64,000 bases of DNA. Origin: Chitinophagaceae bacterium (lineage in GTDB: Bacteria; Bacteroidota; Bacteroidia; Chitinophagales; Chitinophagaceae). Where the stretch lies: the NCBI GenBank assembly GCA_947454235.1, contig CANGIY010000004.1:1-64000 (forward strand). Direction: 5' to 3'. How positions within the stretch are numbered: position 1 is the first letter of the stretch; each line of letters starts with the position of its first letter. Both the position numbers and the translations under genes were made by a program. Below the pieces are notes generated by a model. The model made no database searches and had not been told where the DNA came from. It saw only the letters and a list, made by a program, of their open reading frames with translations. This document shows positions 1 through 7,560 of this stretch, piece after piece.

Positions 1-180
1 AAAAAATCCTTAACTACTTCGACAATAAAAATACGAATGCCTCCGCTGAAGCCTTCAATGCCAAAATAAAATACTTCAGAACTCAATACAGAGGAGTCAC
101 AAACGTCAACTTCTTTTTGTTTAGGCTAGCTAATCTTTATGCCTAATTTGTTCTTTCCCCACAACTTTTGAGCATGATCC
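1..180 (+). mobile_element. 3' end of an ISL3-type insertion sequence (cut by window edge)
   Basis: The window opens inside a transposase gene whose stop codon is at 144-146. About 30 bp further on the sequence ends in CCCCACAACTTTTGAGCATG then ATCC (157-180), which I read as the right terminal inverted repeat because ISL3 elements begin with GG and hence end with CC. The 8 bp after it (181-188) would be the target duplication. The left end is outside the window, so the boundary is inferred. Confidence 0.6.
3..146 (+). CDS. ISL3-family transposase, C-terminal fragment
   Basis: Reading frame 3 gives 47 residues ending in a TAA stop. The segment contains NYFDNKNTNASAEAFNAKIK and then FRTQYRGV and FFLFRLANLYA. 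This is the conserved C-terminus of DDE_Tnp_ISL3 transposases, carrying the last catalytic glutamate in the NASAE motif. The gene is truncated only by the window start; nothing shows it is broken. It would catalyse cut-and-paste or replicative transposition of its own element. It sits directly upstream of, and convergent with, the tRNA-Glu gene. Confidence 0.8.
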   Translation, partial: KILNYFDNKNTNASAEAFNAKIKYFRTQYRGVTNVNFFLFRLANLYA

Positions 181-247
181 AAACAAAGTTACAAAATTCA
201 AGAAATAATATCCCCACCCACGCCGCCCGCTCATTTTCACCCAAATA

Positions 248-282
248 AAAAAGCGCAGATTTTTGAAAAACCTGCGCTTTTT
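248..282. terminator. Bidirectional hairpin terminator downstream of tRNA-Glu
   Basis: AAAAAGCGCAG (248-258) pairs perfectly with CTGCGCTTTTT (272-282) around a 13-nt loop. A- and T-runs on the two sides let it act for the minus-strand tRNA and also for plus-strand transcription leaving the IS. Confidence 0.8.
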
Positions 283-284
283 AG

Positions 285-356
285 TAGCACGTACGGGAGT
301 CGAACCCGTCATTCCTCCGTGAAAGGGAGGCGTCTTAGCCGATTGACCAACGCGCC
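285..356 (-). tRNA. tRNA-Glu (anticodon TTC)
   Basis: Read on the minus strand, the 72-nt cloverleaf has acceptor GGCGCGT paired with ACGTGCT (two G-U wobbles) and discriminator A. The anticodon stem CCTCC/GGAGG encloses loop CTTTCAC, and the T-arm is GACGGGTTCGACTCCCGT. The anticodon TTC reads GAA/GAG. CCA is not encoded. Confidence 0.93.
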
Positions 357-373
357 ATTCCGTTTTGGGAGTG

Positions 374-404
374 CAAAGATACGTAACGTTTTGTAACTAA
401 CAAA
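374..404 (-). promoter_or_regulatory. Promoter of tRNA-Glu (Bacteroidetes -33/-7)
   Basis: On the minus strand TTTG (401-404) is followed after 19 nt (382-400) by TATCTTTG (374-381), matching the Bacteroidetes primary-sigma consensus TTTG-N19-TAnnTTTG. Transcription would begin about 10 nt before the tRNA 5' end. Confidence 0.8.
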
Positions 405-437
405 TTTTTTCTCCCAAAACTTGAATATTTTTTTGGC

Positions 438-1205
438 TTATGCCTCTGACATTGCTTTGATGATACCTAAAAACTCGGTTGATTTCAATGCTGCGCCACC
501 AATCAAACCACCATCAACATCTTTGCAAGCAAATAGTTCAGCAGCATTTGAAGGCTTACAGCTACCACCGTAAAGGATAGAAACGTTATCAGCAACAGCA
601 GCACCAAATTTACCCGCCAATACCGACCTGATGTGTGCGTGCATATCTTGTGCTTCTTCTGAAGTAGCAGTGAGGCCCGTGCCTATCGCCCAAATTGGCT
701 CATAAGCTACTGTGATATCAGCCATTTGTTCAGCAGTGTAACCAAACAATGCTTCTTCAATTTGTGTTTGAACGTAAGCGTTTTGAGTTCCTGCTTTTCT
801 GATTTCCAAAGGCTCGCCACAGCAGAAAATAACTTTCATACCATTTGCCATTACCTGGTTCATTTTCTTCACCAGCAAGGCACTGTTTTCACCAAAGTAC
901 TCCCTTCTTTCAGAGTGACCGAGAATAACATAGTTAACACCCGCGCTGTTCAACATGCTTGCTGAAACCTCGCCTGTGTAAGCACCCGATGCTTCCTGAT
1001 GGCAGTTTTGAGCACCTGTGTACACATGTGCTACGCCATTAAGTTGAGCCGCAGTTTGAGTAATGTGGACGAACGGAGATGAGATTACCACCAATTTATT
1101 TTCGTTCAAAGCGGGTAATTGCGCTTTGATTTCTTCCACCAATGTTTTTCCTTCTGCCAATGAAAGGTTCATTTTCCAGTTAGCAGCAACAATTTTTTTA
1201 CGCAT
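438..1205 (-). CDS. tpiA: Triose-phosphate isomerase
   Basis: A 255-residue cytoplasmic TIM-barrel enzyme that interconverts dihydroxyacetone phosphate and glyceraldehyde 3-phosphate in glycolysis and gluconeogenesis. The N-terminus AANWKMN carries the substrate-binding lysine. ILGHSERREYFGE contains the catalytic histidine, and AYEPIWAIGTG contains the catalytic glutamate and loop 6. LYGGSCKPSN and GGLIGGAALK form the phosphate-binding end. Length is normal for the family. It starts 25 nt after the glmM stop on the same strand, so the two probably form an operon. No promoter of its own was seen. Confidence 0.97.
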   Translation of the reverse strand: MRKKIVAANWKMNLSLAEGKTLVEEIKAQLPALNENKLVVISSPFVHITQTAAQLNGVAHVYTGAQNCHQEASGAYTGEVSASMLNSAGVNYVILGHSERREYFGENSALLVKKMNQVMANGMKVIFCCGEPLEIRKAGTQNAYVQTQIEEALFGYTAEQMADITVAYEPIWAIGTGLTATSEEAQDMHAHIRSVLAGKFGAAVADNVSILYGGSCKPSNAAELFACKDVDGGLIGGAALKSTEFLGIIKAMSEA

Positions 1206-1230
1206 TTATTTAAGTGTTTTACTGTGTTAA

Positions 1231-2619
1231 TTAAGCGTTTTTCATCATTTCAGCGATATCTGCCATTATACGTTTTGCTACGTTATTAGCAGTCGTTTCG
1301 TTGGCACTTTCAGCATAAATCCTGATGATTGGTTCAGTGTTTGAAGTACGTAGGTGCACCCAGTCGTTTTCAAAATCAATCCTCAAACCGTCTTCGTTGT
1401 TGATAGGGTACTTTTTATATTTGTCGCGAATCTCTTCGAATATCTTAGAGACATTTACGTCTTCAGAAAGCTCAATTTTATTTTTAGAGATGAAGTAGCT
1501 AGGGTAGCCGCTCCTGAGTCCTTTAACTGTTTTGCCCGATTTTGCAAGGTGTGTCAGGAACAATGCGATACCAATCAAAGCATCACGACCATAATGCAGT
1601 TCCGGTACGATGACACCGCCATTACCTTCACCACCAATTACGGCTTCTACTTCCTTCATTTTCTTCACCACATTCACTTCACCCACCGCACTCGGGAAAT
1701 ACTTTCCACCGTGTTTTTCAGTCACGTCTTTCAACGCTCTTGTGCTTGAAAGGTTAGATACTGTGTTGCCTTTTTTCTTGCTCAGAATATAATCAGCGAT
1801 TGCCACCAATGTATATTCTTCACCAAACAGGCTGCCATCTTCGCACACAAAGCAAAGGCGGTCAACATCCGGGTCTACAGCTATACCCAAAGTTGCATTT
1901 TTCTTTGCAACAGTAGCGCAAAGTTCAGCAAGATTTTCAGGTAGTGGTTCAGGGTTGTGTGCAAAATGACCAGTTACTTCTTCATTCATCACGGTGATGT
2001 TGTTTACACCGAGTGCCTTTAAAAGTGGTGGAACAGATAGTGCACCTGTTGAATTTACTGCATCAACAATCACCGAATAGTTCATTTTCTTAATGGCAGC
2101 AACATCAACAAGTGGGTGCTTCAATATCACCTCAATATGTTTATCAATGTAGGTATCATTATCGGTTGCCGAGCCAAGTTTGGTTACTTCAGCGTAAACA
2201 GGTTCATTTTTTTCAGCATGGTCAAGAATCCACTGACCTTCGGCAGCATTCAAAAACTCTCCGTCGTTGTTCAGCAGTTTTAAGGCATTCCATTCTTTGG
2301 GGTTGTGGCTGGCAGTGATAATAATACCACCAGAAGCATTCTCCATTTTAACAGCCATCTCAACTGTTGGGGTAGTGCTCAATCCCAGATCAACAACATC
2401 AAATCCCATACCTATCAAGGTAGAAACAACCAAATCTCGCACCATTGGTCCGGAAATACGACCATCACGACCCACTATAATTTTTTTGCCCAGCTCTTTA
2501 TTTAAAATCCATGCGCCATACGAGGTAGTGAATTTAACTACATCGATGGGTGTAAGACTTTTGCCCGGCTTTCCGCCAATTGTTCCCCTGATTCCGGAAA
2601 TTGATTTGATTAATGCCAT
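1231..2619 (-). CDS. glmM: Phosphoglucosamine mutase / phosphohexomutase
   Basis: A 462-residue alpha-D-phosphohexomutase. SISGIRGTIGG at the N-terminus, the phosphoserine loop TASHNP (Ser104), the metal-binding DPDVDRL and the C-terminal phosphate-binding RTSNTEPIIRIY are all present. GlmM converts glucosamine 6-phosphate to glucosamine 1-phosphate for UDP-GlcNAc, peptidoglycan and LPS synthesis. In Bacteroidota, proteins of this type are annotated both as GlmM and as phosphomannomutase, so the exact sugar is inferred from family resemblance. It is the first gene of a likely glmM-tpiA operon with a -7 box about 40 nt upstream. Confidence 0.88.
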   Translation of the reverse strand: MALIKSISGIRGTIGGKPGKSLTPIDVVKFTTSYGAWILNKELGKKIIVGRDGRISGPMVRDLVVSTLIGMGFDVVDLGLSTTPTVEMAVKMENASGGIIITASHNPKEWNALKLLNNDGEFLNAAEGQWILDHAEKNEPVYAEVTKLGSATDNDTYIDKHIEVILKHPLVDVAAIKKMNYSVIVDAVNSTGALSVPPLLKALGVNNITVMNEEVTGHFAHNPEPLPENLAELCATVAKKNATLGIAVDPDVDRLCFVCEDGSLFGEEYTLVAIADYILSKKKGNTVSNLSSTRALKDVTEKHGGKYFPSAVGEVNVVKKMKEVEAVIGGEGNGGVIVPELHYGRDALIGIALFLTHLAKSGKTVKGLRSGYPSYFISKNKIELSEDVNVSKIFEEIRDKYKKYPINNEDGLRIDFENDWVHLRTSNTEPIIRIYAESANETTANNVAKRIMADIAEMMKNA

Positions 2620-2662
2620 AGTTTTTTTATTTCGGGTATTTTGTCGTAATAGTGTCAGGTTG

Positions 2663-2670
2663 CAAAAATA
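2663..2670 (-). promoter_or_regulatory. -7 box upstream of glmM
   Basis: TATTTTTG on the minus strand matches TAnnTTTG and lies about 43 nt before the glmM start. A convincing -33 TTG at normal spacing is not visible. Confidence 0.5.
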
Positions 2671-2682
2671 GGTATTTCGTAC

Positions 2683-2709
2683 GCAAAAAAAACCCGCTAT
2701 TTGCGGGTT
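2683..2709 (-). terminator. Terminator after the TPR gene
   Basis: AACCCGC (2691-2697) and GCGGGTT (2703-2709) form a perfect 7-bp stem with a 5-nt loop. On the minus strand this is followed by eight T residues. It separates the TPR gene from glmM. Confidence 0.85.
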
Positions 2710-2781
2710 GTGAAATGTGTGGGTAATGCAGCAATTTTATTTCAATAAATTGTTGCAAAATCCAATCAGTGACTTTGTAAG

Positions 2782-3834
2782 CTATTTCTTGTTTTGTTTG
2801 TCTTCAGCTACAAGTTTAACTGCAAGGTCTCTATATTCTTTATGCGGAACATATCCGTTGCCGCCAATCTTTTTCGCCATATCATAATTTTCAATGGCTT
2901 TTTTACCATTGTTTAATTTCAGGTAGGCAAATCCGGCATTGTTATAAGGAATAGGATTGTCTTTATCTAAAGAAATAGATTTAAGAAAGTCGGCAAGTGC
3001 ATCTTTATATTTTTTCAATTCCAGCTTTGAAATGCCCCTGTTGTTGTATGCTTTTGAATTATTAGGGTCTAATTTTAAAGCTGTATTATAATCGGCTATT
3101 GCTTCATTAAATTTTTTAAGATCGTCTTTGGCTCGACCGCGATTATTGAATGCTTTTGCACTTTGCGGATTGATTGAAATAGCTATATCGTAATCTTTGA
3201 TTGCCTCTTCGTGGTGCTTTTGTTCATTTTTTAGTGCGCCGCGGTTATTATAGGCCGATGCGTTTTTAGGGTTCAGTTTAATAGCCATGTCAAAGTCTGC
3301 CATTGCCCCTTCAAACTGCTTGAGGTTCATTTTAGTAGTGCCGCGATTATCGTAAAACATGCTGTTTTTTGGCTCAAGTTTAAGAGCCATATTGTAGTCA
3401 TTCAGCGCTTCTGTAAACCTGTTGATGTAGTCGTATGCACTGCCTCTGAAATGGTATGCTTCTGCTGATTTCGGATTTATTTCCAGTGCCTTAGAGTAAT
3501 CAACGAGTGCTTCAGCATACTTTTTCAGTTCTACTTTCAGGTTACCTCGGTTAATAAGAATAAGTTCATTTTTAGGGTCATACTTATAGGCCAACGCATA
3601 GTCTTCCAAAGCTTCATCATATTTTTTTAACTGGTTTTCAGCGTTCGCTCTGTAGAAATATAGATTAGCATCATAGGCGTTTATTTTAAGACCCTGCGAC
3701 AAAACTACAATGGCTGAATCGTATTTACCTTTGTTATAGAGTGCTTTTCCTAATTCACCCATTTTGTTGACTTGCGCAAATGCTGTAGTTGTTGACAAAA
3801 CAGCCAACCCTAACAAAAATTTGTTGAACCTCAT
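2782..3834 (-). CDS. Secreted/periplasmic TPR-repeat protein
   Basis: About 350 residues: a signal peptide (MRFNKFLLGLAVLSTTTAFA, cut before QVNK) followed by roughly nine consecutive tetratricopeptide repeats. Each repeat has the pattern AYNNRGxxKxxLKKYxEAxxDYxxALKLDPKN, so the mature protein is almost entirely an alpha-solenoid for protein-protein contacts. No enzymatic domain is attached. The frame is open further upstream to a TTG at 3859-3861, and another ATG lies at 3838-3840. I chose the ATG at 3832-3834 because it gives a standard signal peptide. The gene stands alone, with terminators on both sides. Its partner is unknown. Confidence 0.85.
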   Translation of the reverse strand: MRFNKFLLGLAVLSTTTAFAQVNKMGELGKALYNKGKYDSAIVVLSQGLKINAYDANLYFYRANAENQLKKYDEALEDYALAYKYDPKNELILINRGNLKVELKKYAEALVDYSKALEINPKSAEAYHFRGSAYDYINRFTEALNDYNMALKLEPKNSMFYDNRGTTKMNLKQFEGAMADFDMAIKLNPKNASAYNNRGALKNEQKHHEEAIKDYDIAISINPQSAKAFNNRGRAKDDLKKFNEAIADYNTALKLDPNNSKAYNNRGISKLELKKYKDALADFLKSISLDKDNPIPYNNAGFAYLKLNNGKKAIENYDMAKKIGGNGYVPHKEYRDLAVKLVAEDKQNKK

Positions 3835-3935
3835 ATCCATACAATTTCTCTTTACTTCCAATTAATTAAGTGCCTTTTTTAAGGGACCTGAAAATAGGGG
3901 CAAAATCACTGCCAAGTTAGGTAATATTTCTGAAT

Positions 3936-3967
3936 AAAAAAGAATAAGCCACCCGAAGGTGGCTTAT
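3936..3967 (-). terminator. Terminator after the beta-propeller lipoprotein
   Basis: ATAAGCCACC (3944-3953), a CGAA tetraloop and GGTGGCTTAT (3958-3967) make a perfect 10-bp hairpin. On the minus strand a T-rich tract follows. Confidence 0.9.
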
Positions 3968-3997
3968 ATATTTTATAAAATCGTTAAATCTAATCTC

Positions 3998-5200
3998 TTA
4001 GAAATGTATCGTGCCGCTAATTTGTGAATTATGCTGCGTTTTTGAATAATCTTCAATTGAAGGTGAGCATTGAGCTTGACCGCTGATGTTCGAGTGCCAG
4101 TTCATTGTGCCTGAAGAAGCATTGAATGAATAAATGTAGTTATCGAAACTAGCGATATAAACATTGCCATTGTAAACCAACGGGCTAGATTTTACCATTC
4201 CGTTTGTAGGTTGTTTCCAAACCAATGAACCATTCAGGATGTTAAGCGCATATAAGTTGTAATCGGTACTACCTATATACACTCTTGAATTGTACACTGT
4301 AGGCGAACTGAAAATTGCAGCATTTGTTTCGAAAGACCATTCTTTAAGACCAGATACGATATCAAGGCAATAAACGTTATTGTCAGTACTACCTACAATA
4401 ACTTTACCATTACCTGCTGCAGGCGATGAGAAAATGTTTCCTTTTGTTTTGTAAGACCATTTTATTGCATCGGTAGCTGTTGGTGTACCGCTGTAAGGAA
4501 TTGGCGACGTTCTGATGCAATAAACGCTACTATCGCTATAGCTACCAATATAAATGTACGAATCGCAAAGTGCAGGAGACGAATTAAAAACAACCGGTGA
4601 GCCTGAAGCAGAAACAACAGTGTGACTCCAGTTTAAAGTGCCATTCCTTTTATTGATAGAATAGATAGTGCCATTTGTGCTGGCGATAATCAATGTGTCT
4701 TTGTAAATAAGCGGAGAGCTCACAAAAGGAGCATCACCTACAAAAGACCAGTTAGCAGCACCGGTACCTGTATCCAAAGAATAAAGGTTATTATTCATTG
4801 TAGCTACATATAAACTTGCACTATCTGCAATCGGAGTTGCTTTGAAACTACATGGTGCAGTTAATACAAACGATTTTACCAATTTGCCGGTTGCCGAATT
4901 GATTTTGAAAATAGTGTCGCATGTACCTAACGGTGCCAGGTAATTTATTGTTCCTACATAAACACAACCACCATAAACGTACGGAGATGCAAATATTGCA
5001 TTCGAAAATGTATATGACCAGTTTTGTTTACCTGTGGTATAATCTAGCGCGCTCAAAACGCCATTATCATTACCTATGAATACTGAAGGAGGATAAACAG
5101 GCTCTAAAGGGTTATCGTTACTGAACTTTTTGTTGCACGACGATTGAAACATAGCCAATGCGCAAATTCCCAATAACATTAGATTTCTAAAACGGAACAT
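3998..5200 (-). CDS. PQQ-like beta-propeller repeat lipoprotein
   Basis: A 400-residue protein starting with a lipoprotein signal (MFRFRNLMLLGICALAMFQSSC; lipid-attachment Cys in QSSC, a permissive Bacteroidota lipobox). The rest is made of about eight beta-propeller blades of the PQQ-like (BamB/YncE-type) pattern. They repeat the theme SPxVYNxxVYIGSxDxxxYALxxxxGxxxW. Such proteins are usually envelope scaffolds or assembly factors. No quinone-dehydrogenase catalytic motif is seen, so an enzyme role is unlikely. An upstream TTG would extend the frame by 15 residues, but that would bury the signal peptide. Confidence 0.8.
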   Translation of the reverse strand: MFRFRNLMLLGICALAMFQSSCNKKFSNDNPLEPVYPPSVFIGNDNGVLSALDYTTGKQNWSYTFSNAIFASPYVYGGCVYVGTINYLAPLGTCDTIFKINSATGKLVKSFVLTAPCSFKATPIADSASLYVATMNNNLYSLDTGTGAANWSFVGDAPFVSSPLIYKDTLIIASTNGTIYSINKRNGTLNWSHTVVSASGSPVVFNSSPALCDSYIYIGSYSDSSVYCIRTSPIPYSGTPTATDAIKWSYKTKGNIFSSPAAGNGKVIVGSTDNNVYCLDIVSGLKEWSFETNAAIFSSPTVYNSRVYIGSTDYNLYALNILNGSLVWKQPTNGMVKSSPLVYNGNVYIASFDNYIYSFNASSGTMNWHSNISGQAQCSPSIEDYSKTQHNSQISGTIHF

Positions 5201-5299
5201 AAGTGGTTTTAAAATTTTAGATTGCAAGGTAAAACTTTTTCTCAAATTTATAAGAGTAGAAGCCTGATAGTTTATTAAGGTAAAGTGCTAATGGAAAAC

Positions 5300-5965
5300 T
5301 TAATTGTAATCTAAAGCTAATTTTTGCTTTTTAGTTAATGCGAACCGGTAGCCAATGTATAATTGGGTATTCACAAATCTCCAAGGAGCACCCCCATGAA
5401 CATTCTCTTGTGTGATTTCTGTTATTCCAACTAACTCCCTTCCTCCTATGGTGAAATTCCTGTTTCTTGTTTCAAGTCCCAGCAAAGCGAAAAGATTATT
5501 CGTAGACAAAATATTCTCGAGCCAACTTAAGTAATAATATGTTTTTTTTTCTGTAAGCAAACAGCTATATTGCGCACCTGCCATAATCCAAAATTTTGGC
5601 TGGAATTTTCTTGAATAGAAGTTGTACTGAAGCATTAATGGCACATCCAAGTACACCATTTTGAGTTTTATATCTGAAAGGCTTATCACACCCTGATTGA
5701 AGAGCAAAGTTGCTGTCCTGGCCAAAAGTTCTGCCTGAATTCCAAATTTGTTTTTATTGAAACCGAATGTTCCTCCTAATAATGCGTTAGGAAAGTAATT
5801 CGATGGCCAGTATCGACTTGTGACATTTACAAAATTCGCACCAAATTTGGTTCCAACTTCGATTTGAACGTTGGTACGTTTTGCTTTAGTTGAATCTGTC
5901 AGCGCTTAGGTGCAAAGTGAATTCAATACTAGTAAAAGTAAGGTAATAGTTAATGTTCTTTTCAT
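5300..5965 (-). pseudogene. Outer-membrane beta-barrel (PorT-like) gene broken by one in-frame TAA
   Basis: The reading frame begins with a normal signal peptide (MKRTLTITLLLLVLNSLCT) and meets a TAA at codon 20 (5906-5908). It then continues in the same frame, without another stop, through 201 codons of a PorT-family barrel. After the stop come ALTDSTKAKRTNVQIEVGTK, then KFGANFVNV and GGTFGFNKNKFGIQAELLAR. The neighbouring paralogue at 6106-6729 has AQSVP at the equivalent place, so the stop probably arose by CAA to TAA (Gln to stop). No frameshift is needed. A restart within the barrel would lose export. Alternatives are a sequencing error or rare readthrough. Confidence 0.75.
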
Positions 5966-6053
5966 GGGTACAATGTTGGATAAAGGTAATTTTATTTCCT
6001 TTTTGTAATAGTAGCTTTTGCCTTTCGGAATCAGAAGAACGCAAAATGCCATA

Positions 6054-6081
6054 AAAAAAAGCCGCACGAAGTGCAGCTTTT
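6054..6081 (-). terminator. Terminator between the two PorT-like genes
   Basis: AAAAGC-C-GCAC (6057-6066), loop GAA, GTGC-A-GCTTTT (6071-6081) with one internal mismatch. A run of seven T follows on the minus strand. Confidence 0.7.
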
Positions 6082-6105
6082 CAGTATTCTTAAAGTTCTT
6101 TTCAG

Positions 6106-6729
6106 TTAAAGAAATCTGTAACCCAAGTACACCTGTGAATAAGTCGATTTCCAAGCTTCGCTTGCAGCTTGTGCATTCATTTCTGAAATACCGGCAATAT
6201 ACCTACCCCCAAGTGTGAATTTCAAATATCTCATTTCAAGCCCCAATACGGCAAGCATGTTGCTGGATGTGAAAGTGCTTTTTACATCACCTGCAAATTC
6301 GTTGGTCGATTTGATAGAAAGTAAATTGCTAAATTGTACTCCGCCCATCAACCAGAACTTCGGAAGCATTTTACCGCCTAGTACTCGATATTCCAGCATT
6401 ACCGGGATATCGAAATAAGTAGAACGAAACTCGCCTTTGTGTATTGAATCCATCAAGCTAGCTGTCGAATAGTGAGCTGTACTCAAAAGAAATTCAACTT
6501 GAAGTCCCACCTTGTGTTTTCTAAGCCCAATTGTTGCACCACCAACTACACCGGGTTGATATCCTTGTTCCCAACCTGTTCCGGTGATTTTAGCGAAGTT
6601 AGCTCCAAGCTTAATGCCTAAATCAACATGTGGAAGTTTATTGGCAACCGGAACTGATTGTGCATGACCTGTGTTACTAGTCGAAAACAACAAGGCAAAC
6701 AGAGCAATTATAAGTGACGTTTTTTTCAT
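6106..6729 (-). CDS. PorT-family outer-membrane beta-barrel protein
   Basis: 207 residues with a signal peptide (MKKTSLIIALFALLFSTSNTGHA, cut before QSVP), followed by an eight-stranded-barrel pattern of the PorT/OMP_b-brl_2 type. The pattern includes DLGIKLGANFAKI, VGLQVEFLLS, YFDIPVMLEY, FWLMGGVQFS and LGLEMRYLKFTLGGRY, ending in YSQVYLGYRFL with the usual terminal aromatic/aliphatic residue. It is clearly paralogous to the broken gene downstream. A -7 box lies close to its start. Substrate or function is unknown. Confidence 0.85.
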   Translation of the reverse strand: MKKTSLIIALFALLFSTSNTGHAQSVPVANKLPHVDLGIKLGANFAKITGTGWEQGYQPGVVGGATIGLRKHKVGLQVEFLLSTAHYSTASLMDSIHKGEFRSTYFDIPVMLEYRVLGGKMLPKFWLMGGVQFSNLLSIKSTNEFAGDVKSTFTSSNMLAVLGLEMRYLKFTLGGRYIAGISEMNAQAASEAWKSTYSQVYLGYRFL

Positions 6730-6745
6730 TGAGTTTTTATTTCAA

Positions 6746-6753
6746 CAAAGATA
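6746..6753 (-). promoter_or_regulatory. -7 box of the PorT-like gene
   Basis: TATCTTTG on the minus strand lies 16 nt upstream of the ATG at 6729. No clear -33 element is seen. Confidence 0.6.
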
Positions 6754-6768
6754 CTTGACCCTACTTGG

Positions 6769-7458
6769 TTAGAAATGTTTTGGATAGATTTTTTTCAAAC
6801 GAACGATTAAACTCAAGTTGCCGTTTGTCATTAACCATTTGTCTTTAAACTGAACAAATTTATTGTTGTTCACATCTAAAAGCCCCATACCCATATTGCC
6901 TGCAAGCCTTACACCTTGAAGGATATCAAACTCAAAACCAACAACCCCAAAAACATTCAATGGTTTGATAACATTCGCATCACCATAGTATTTTGTCAAT
7001 GCGCCATTGTTATCATCAGCCATCAGGTTGTAATTAGCAGAGATACCAAATTGAAAACCGAAGTGTTTTTGCGGCCTGAGCTCAAACAAAATAGGCACAG
7101 AAACTGTTGTTATTTTAAAGTCACCTTTTTTTGCGGTATCTCTAGTGTCGGCTGTACCAAATTGGTGAGAAGCACTGTATTCAGTTGTGTAGTTTGCCTG
7201 ATAAGCATTTAAGCCAATAATCCATGCCTTAGAGTCTTTTCTTCTTTTATAGTAGATCCCCGCTGATGGCGACATCGAATAATCAGAAACAATGGGGTAT
7301 GAGTTCAATTGTTCCCAATGTCCACCTATTGTAAATCCTACTTCGTTCCATGTGTTACATGAGTTGAAAAGAGCCTTGTTGTGAATTTTGCTTGCTTCAG
7401 ATGTTGTAAAAGAAAGAGATGCAATACAGGCTAGTGCAGTTTTAAAAAATCTGTTCAT
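6769..7458 (-). CDS. Outer-membrane beta-barrel protein
   Basis: 229 residues with an N-terminal export signal (MNRFFKTALACIASLSFTTSEA) and alternating hydrophobic strands typical of small OmpW/PorT-like barrels. Examples are AGIYYKRRKDSKAWIIGLNA, VPILFELRPQKHFGFQFGIS, NVFGVVGFEFDIL and VRLAGNMGMGLLDV. It is more distant from the two neighbouring barrels than they are from each other, but the shared strand and size make a common origin plausible. A variant -7 (TACCTTTA, 7526-7533) lies upstream. Function unknown. Confidence 0.75.
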   Translation of the reverse strand: MNRFFKTALACIASLSFTTSEASKIHNKALFNSCNTWNEVGFTIGGHWEQLNSYPIVSDYSMSPSAGIYYKRRKDSKAWIIGLNAYQANYTTEYSASHQFGTADTRDTAKKGDFKITTVSVPILFELRPQKHFGFQFGISANYNLMADDNNGALTKYYGDANVIKPLNVFGVVGFEFDILQGVRLAGNMGMGLLDVNNNKFVQFKDKWLMTNGNLSLIVRLKKIYPKHF

Positions 7459-7560
7459 TTTATTGCGTTCGGATTGTTTTTATTACGGTAATTAATAATG
7501 TATTTTGTTGTATGTGTGAATGGTGTAAAGGTAAATAAGTTTGTTTGAAATTAAAACAAA

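Noticed and set aside
2782-3834. CRISPR- or VNTR-like array in the TPR gene
   Set aside because: The periodicity (about 102 nt) is the 34-residue TPR unit with diverged codons, not a DNA repeat array.
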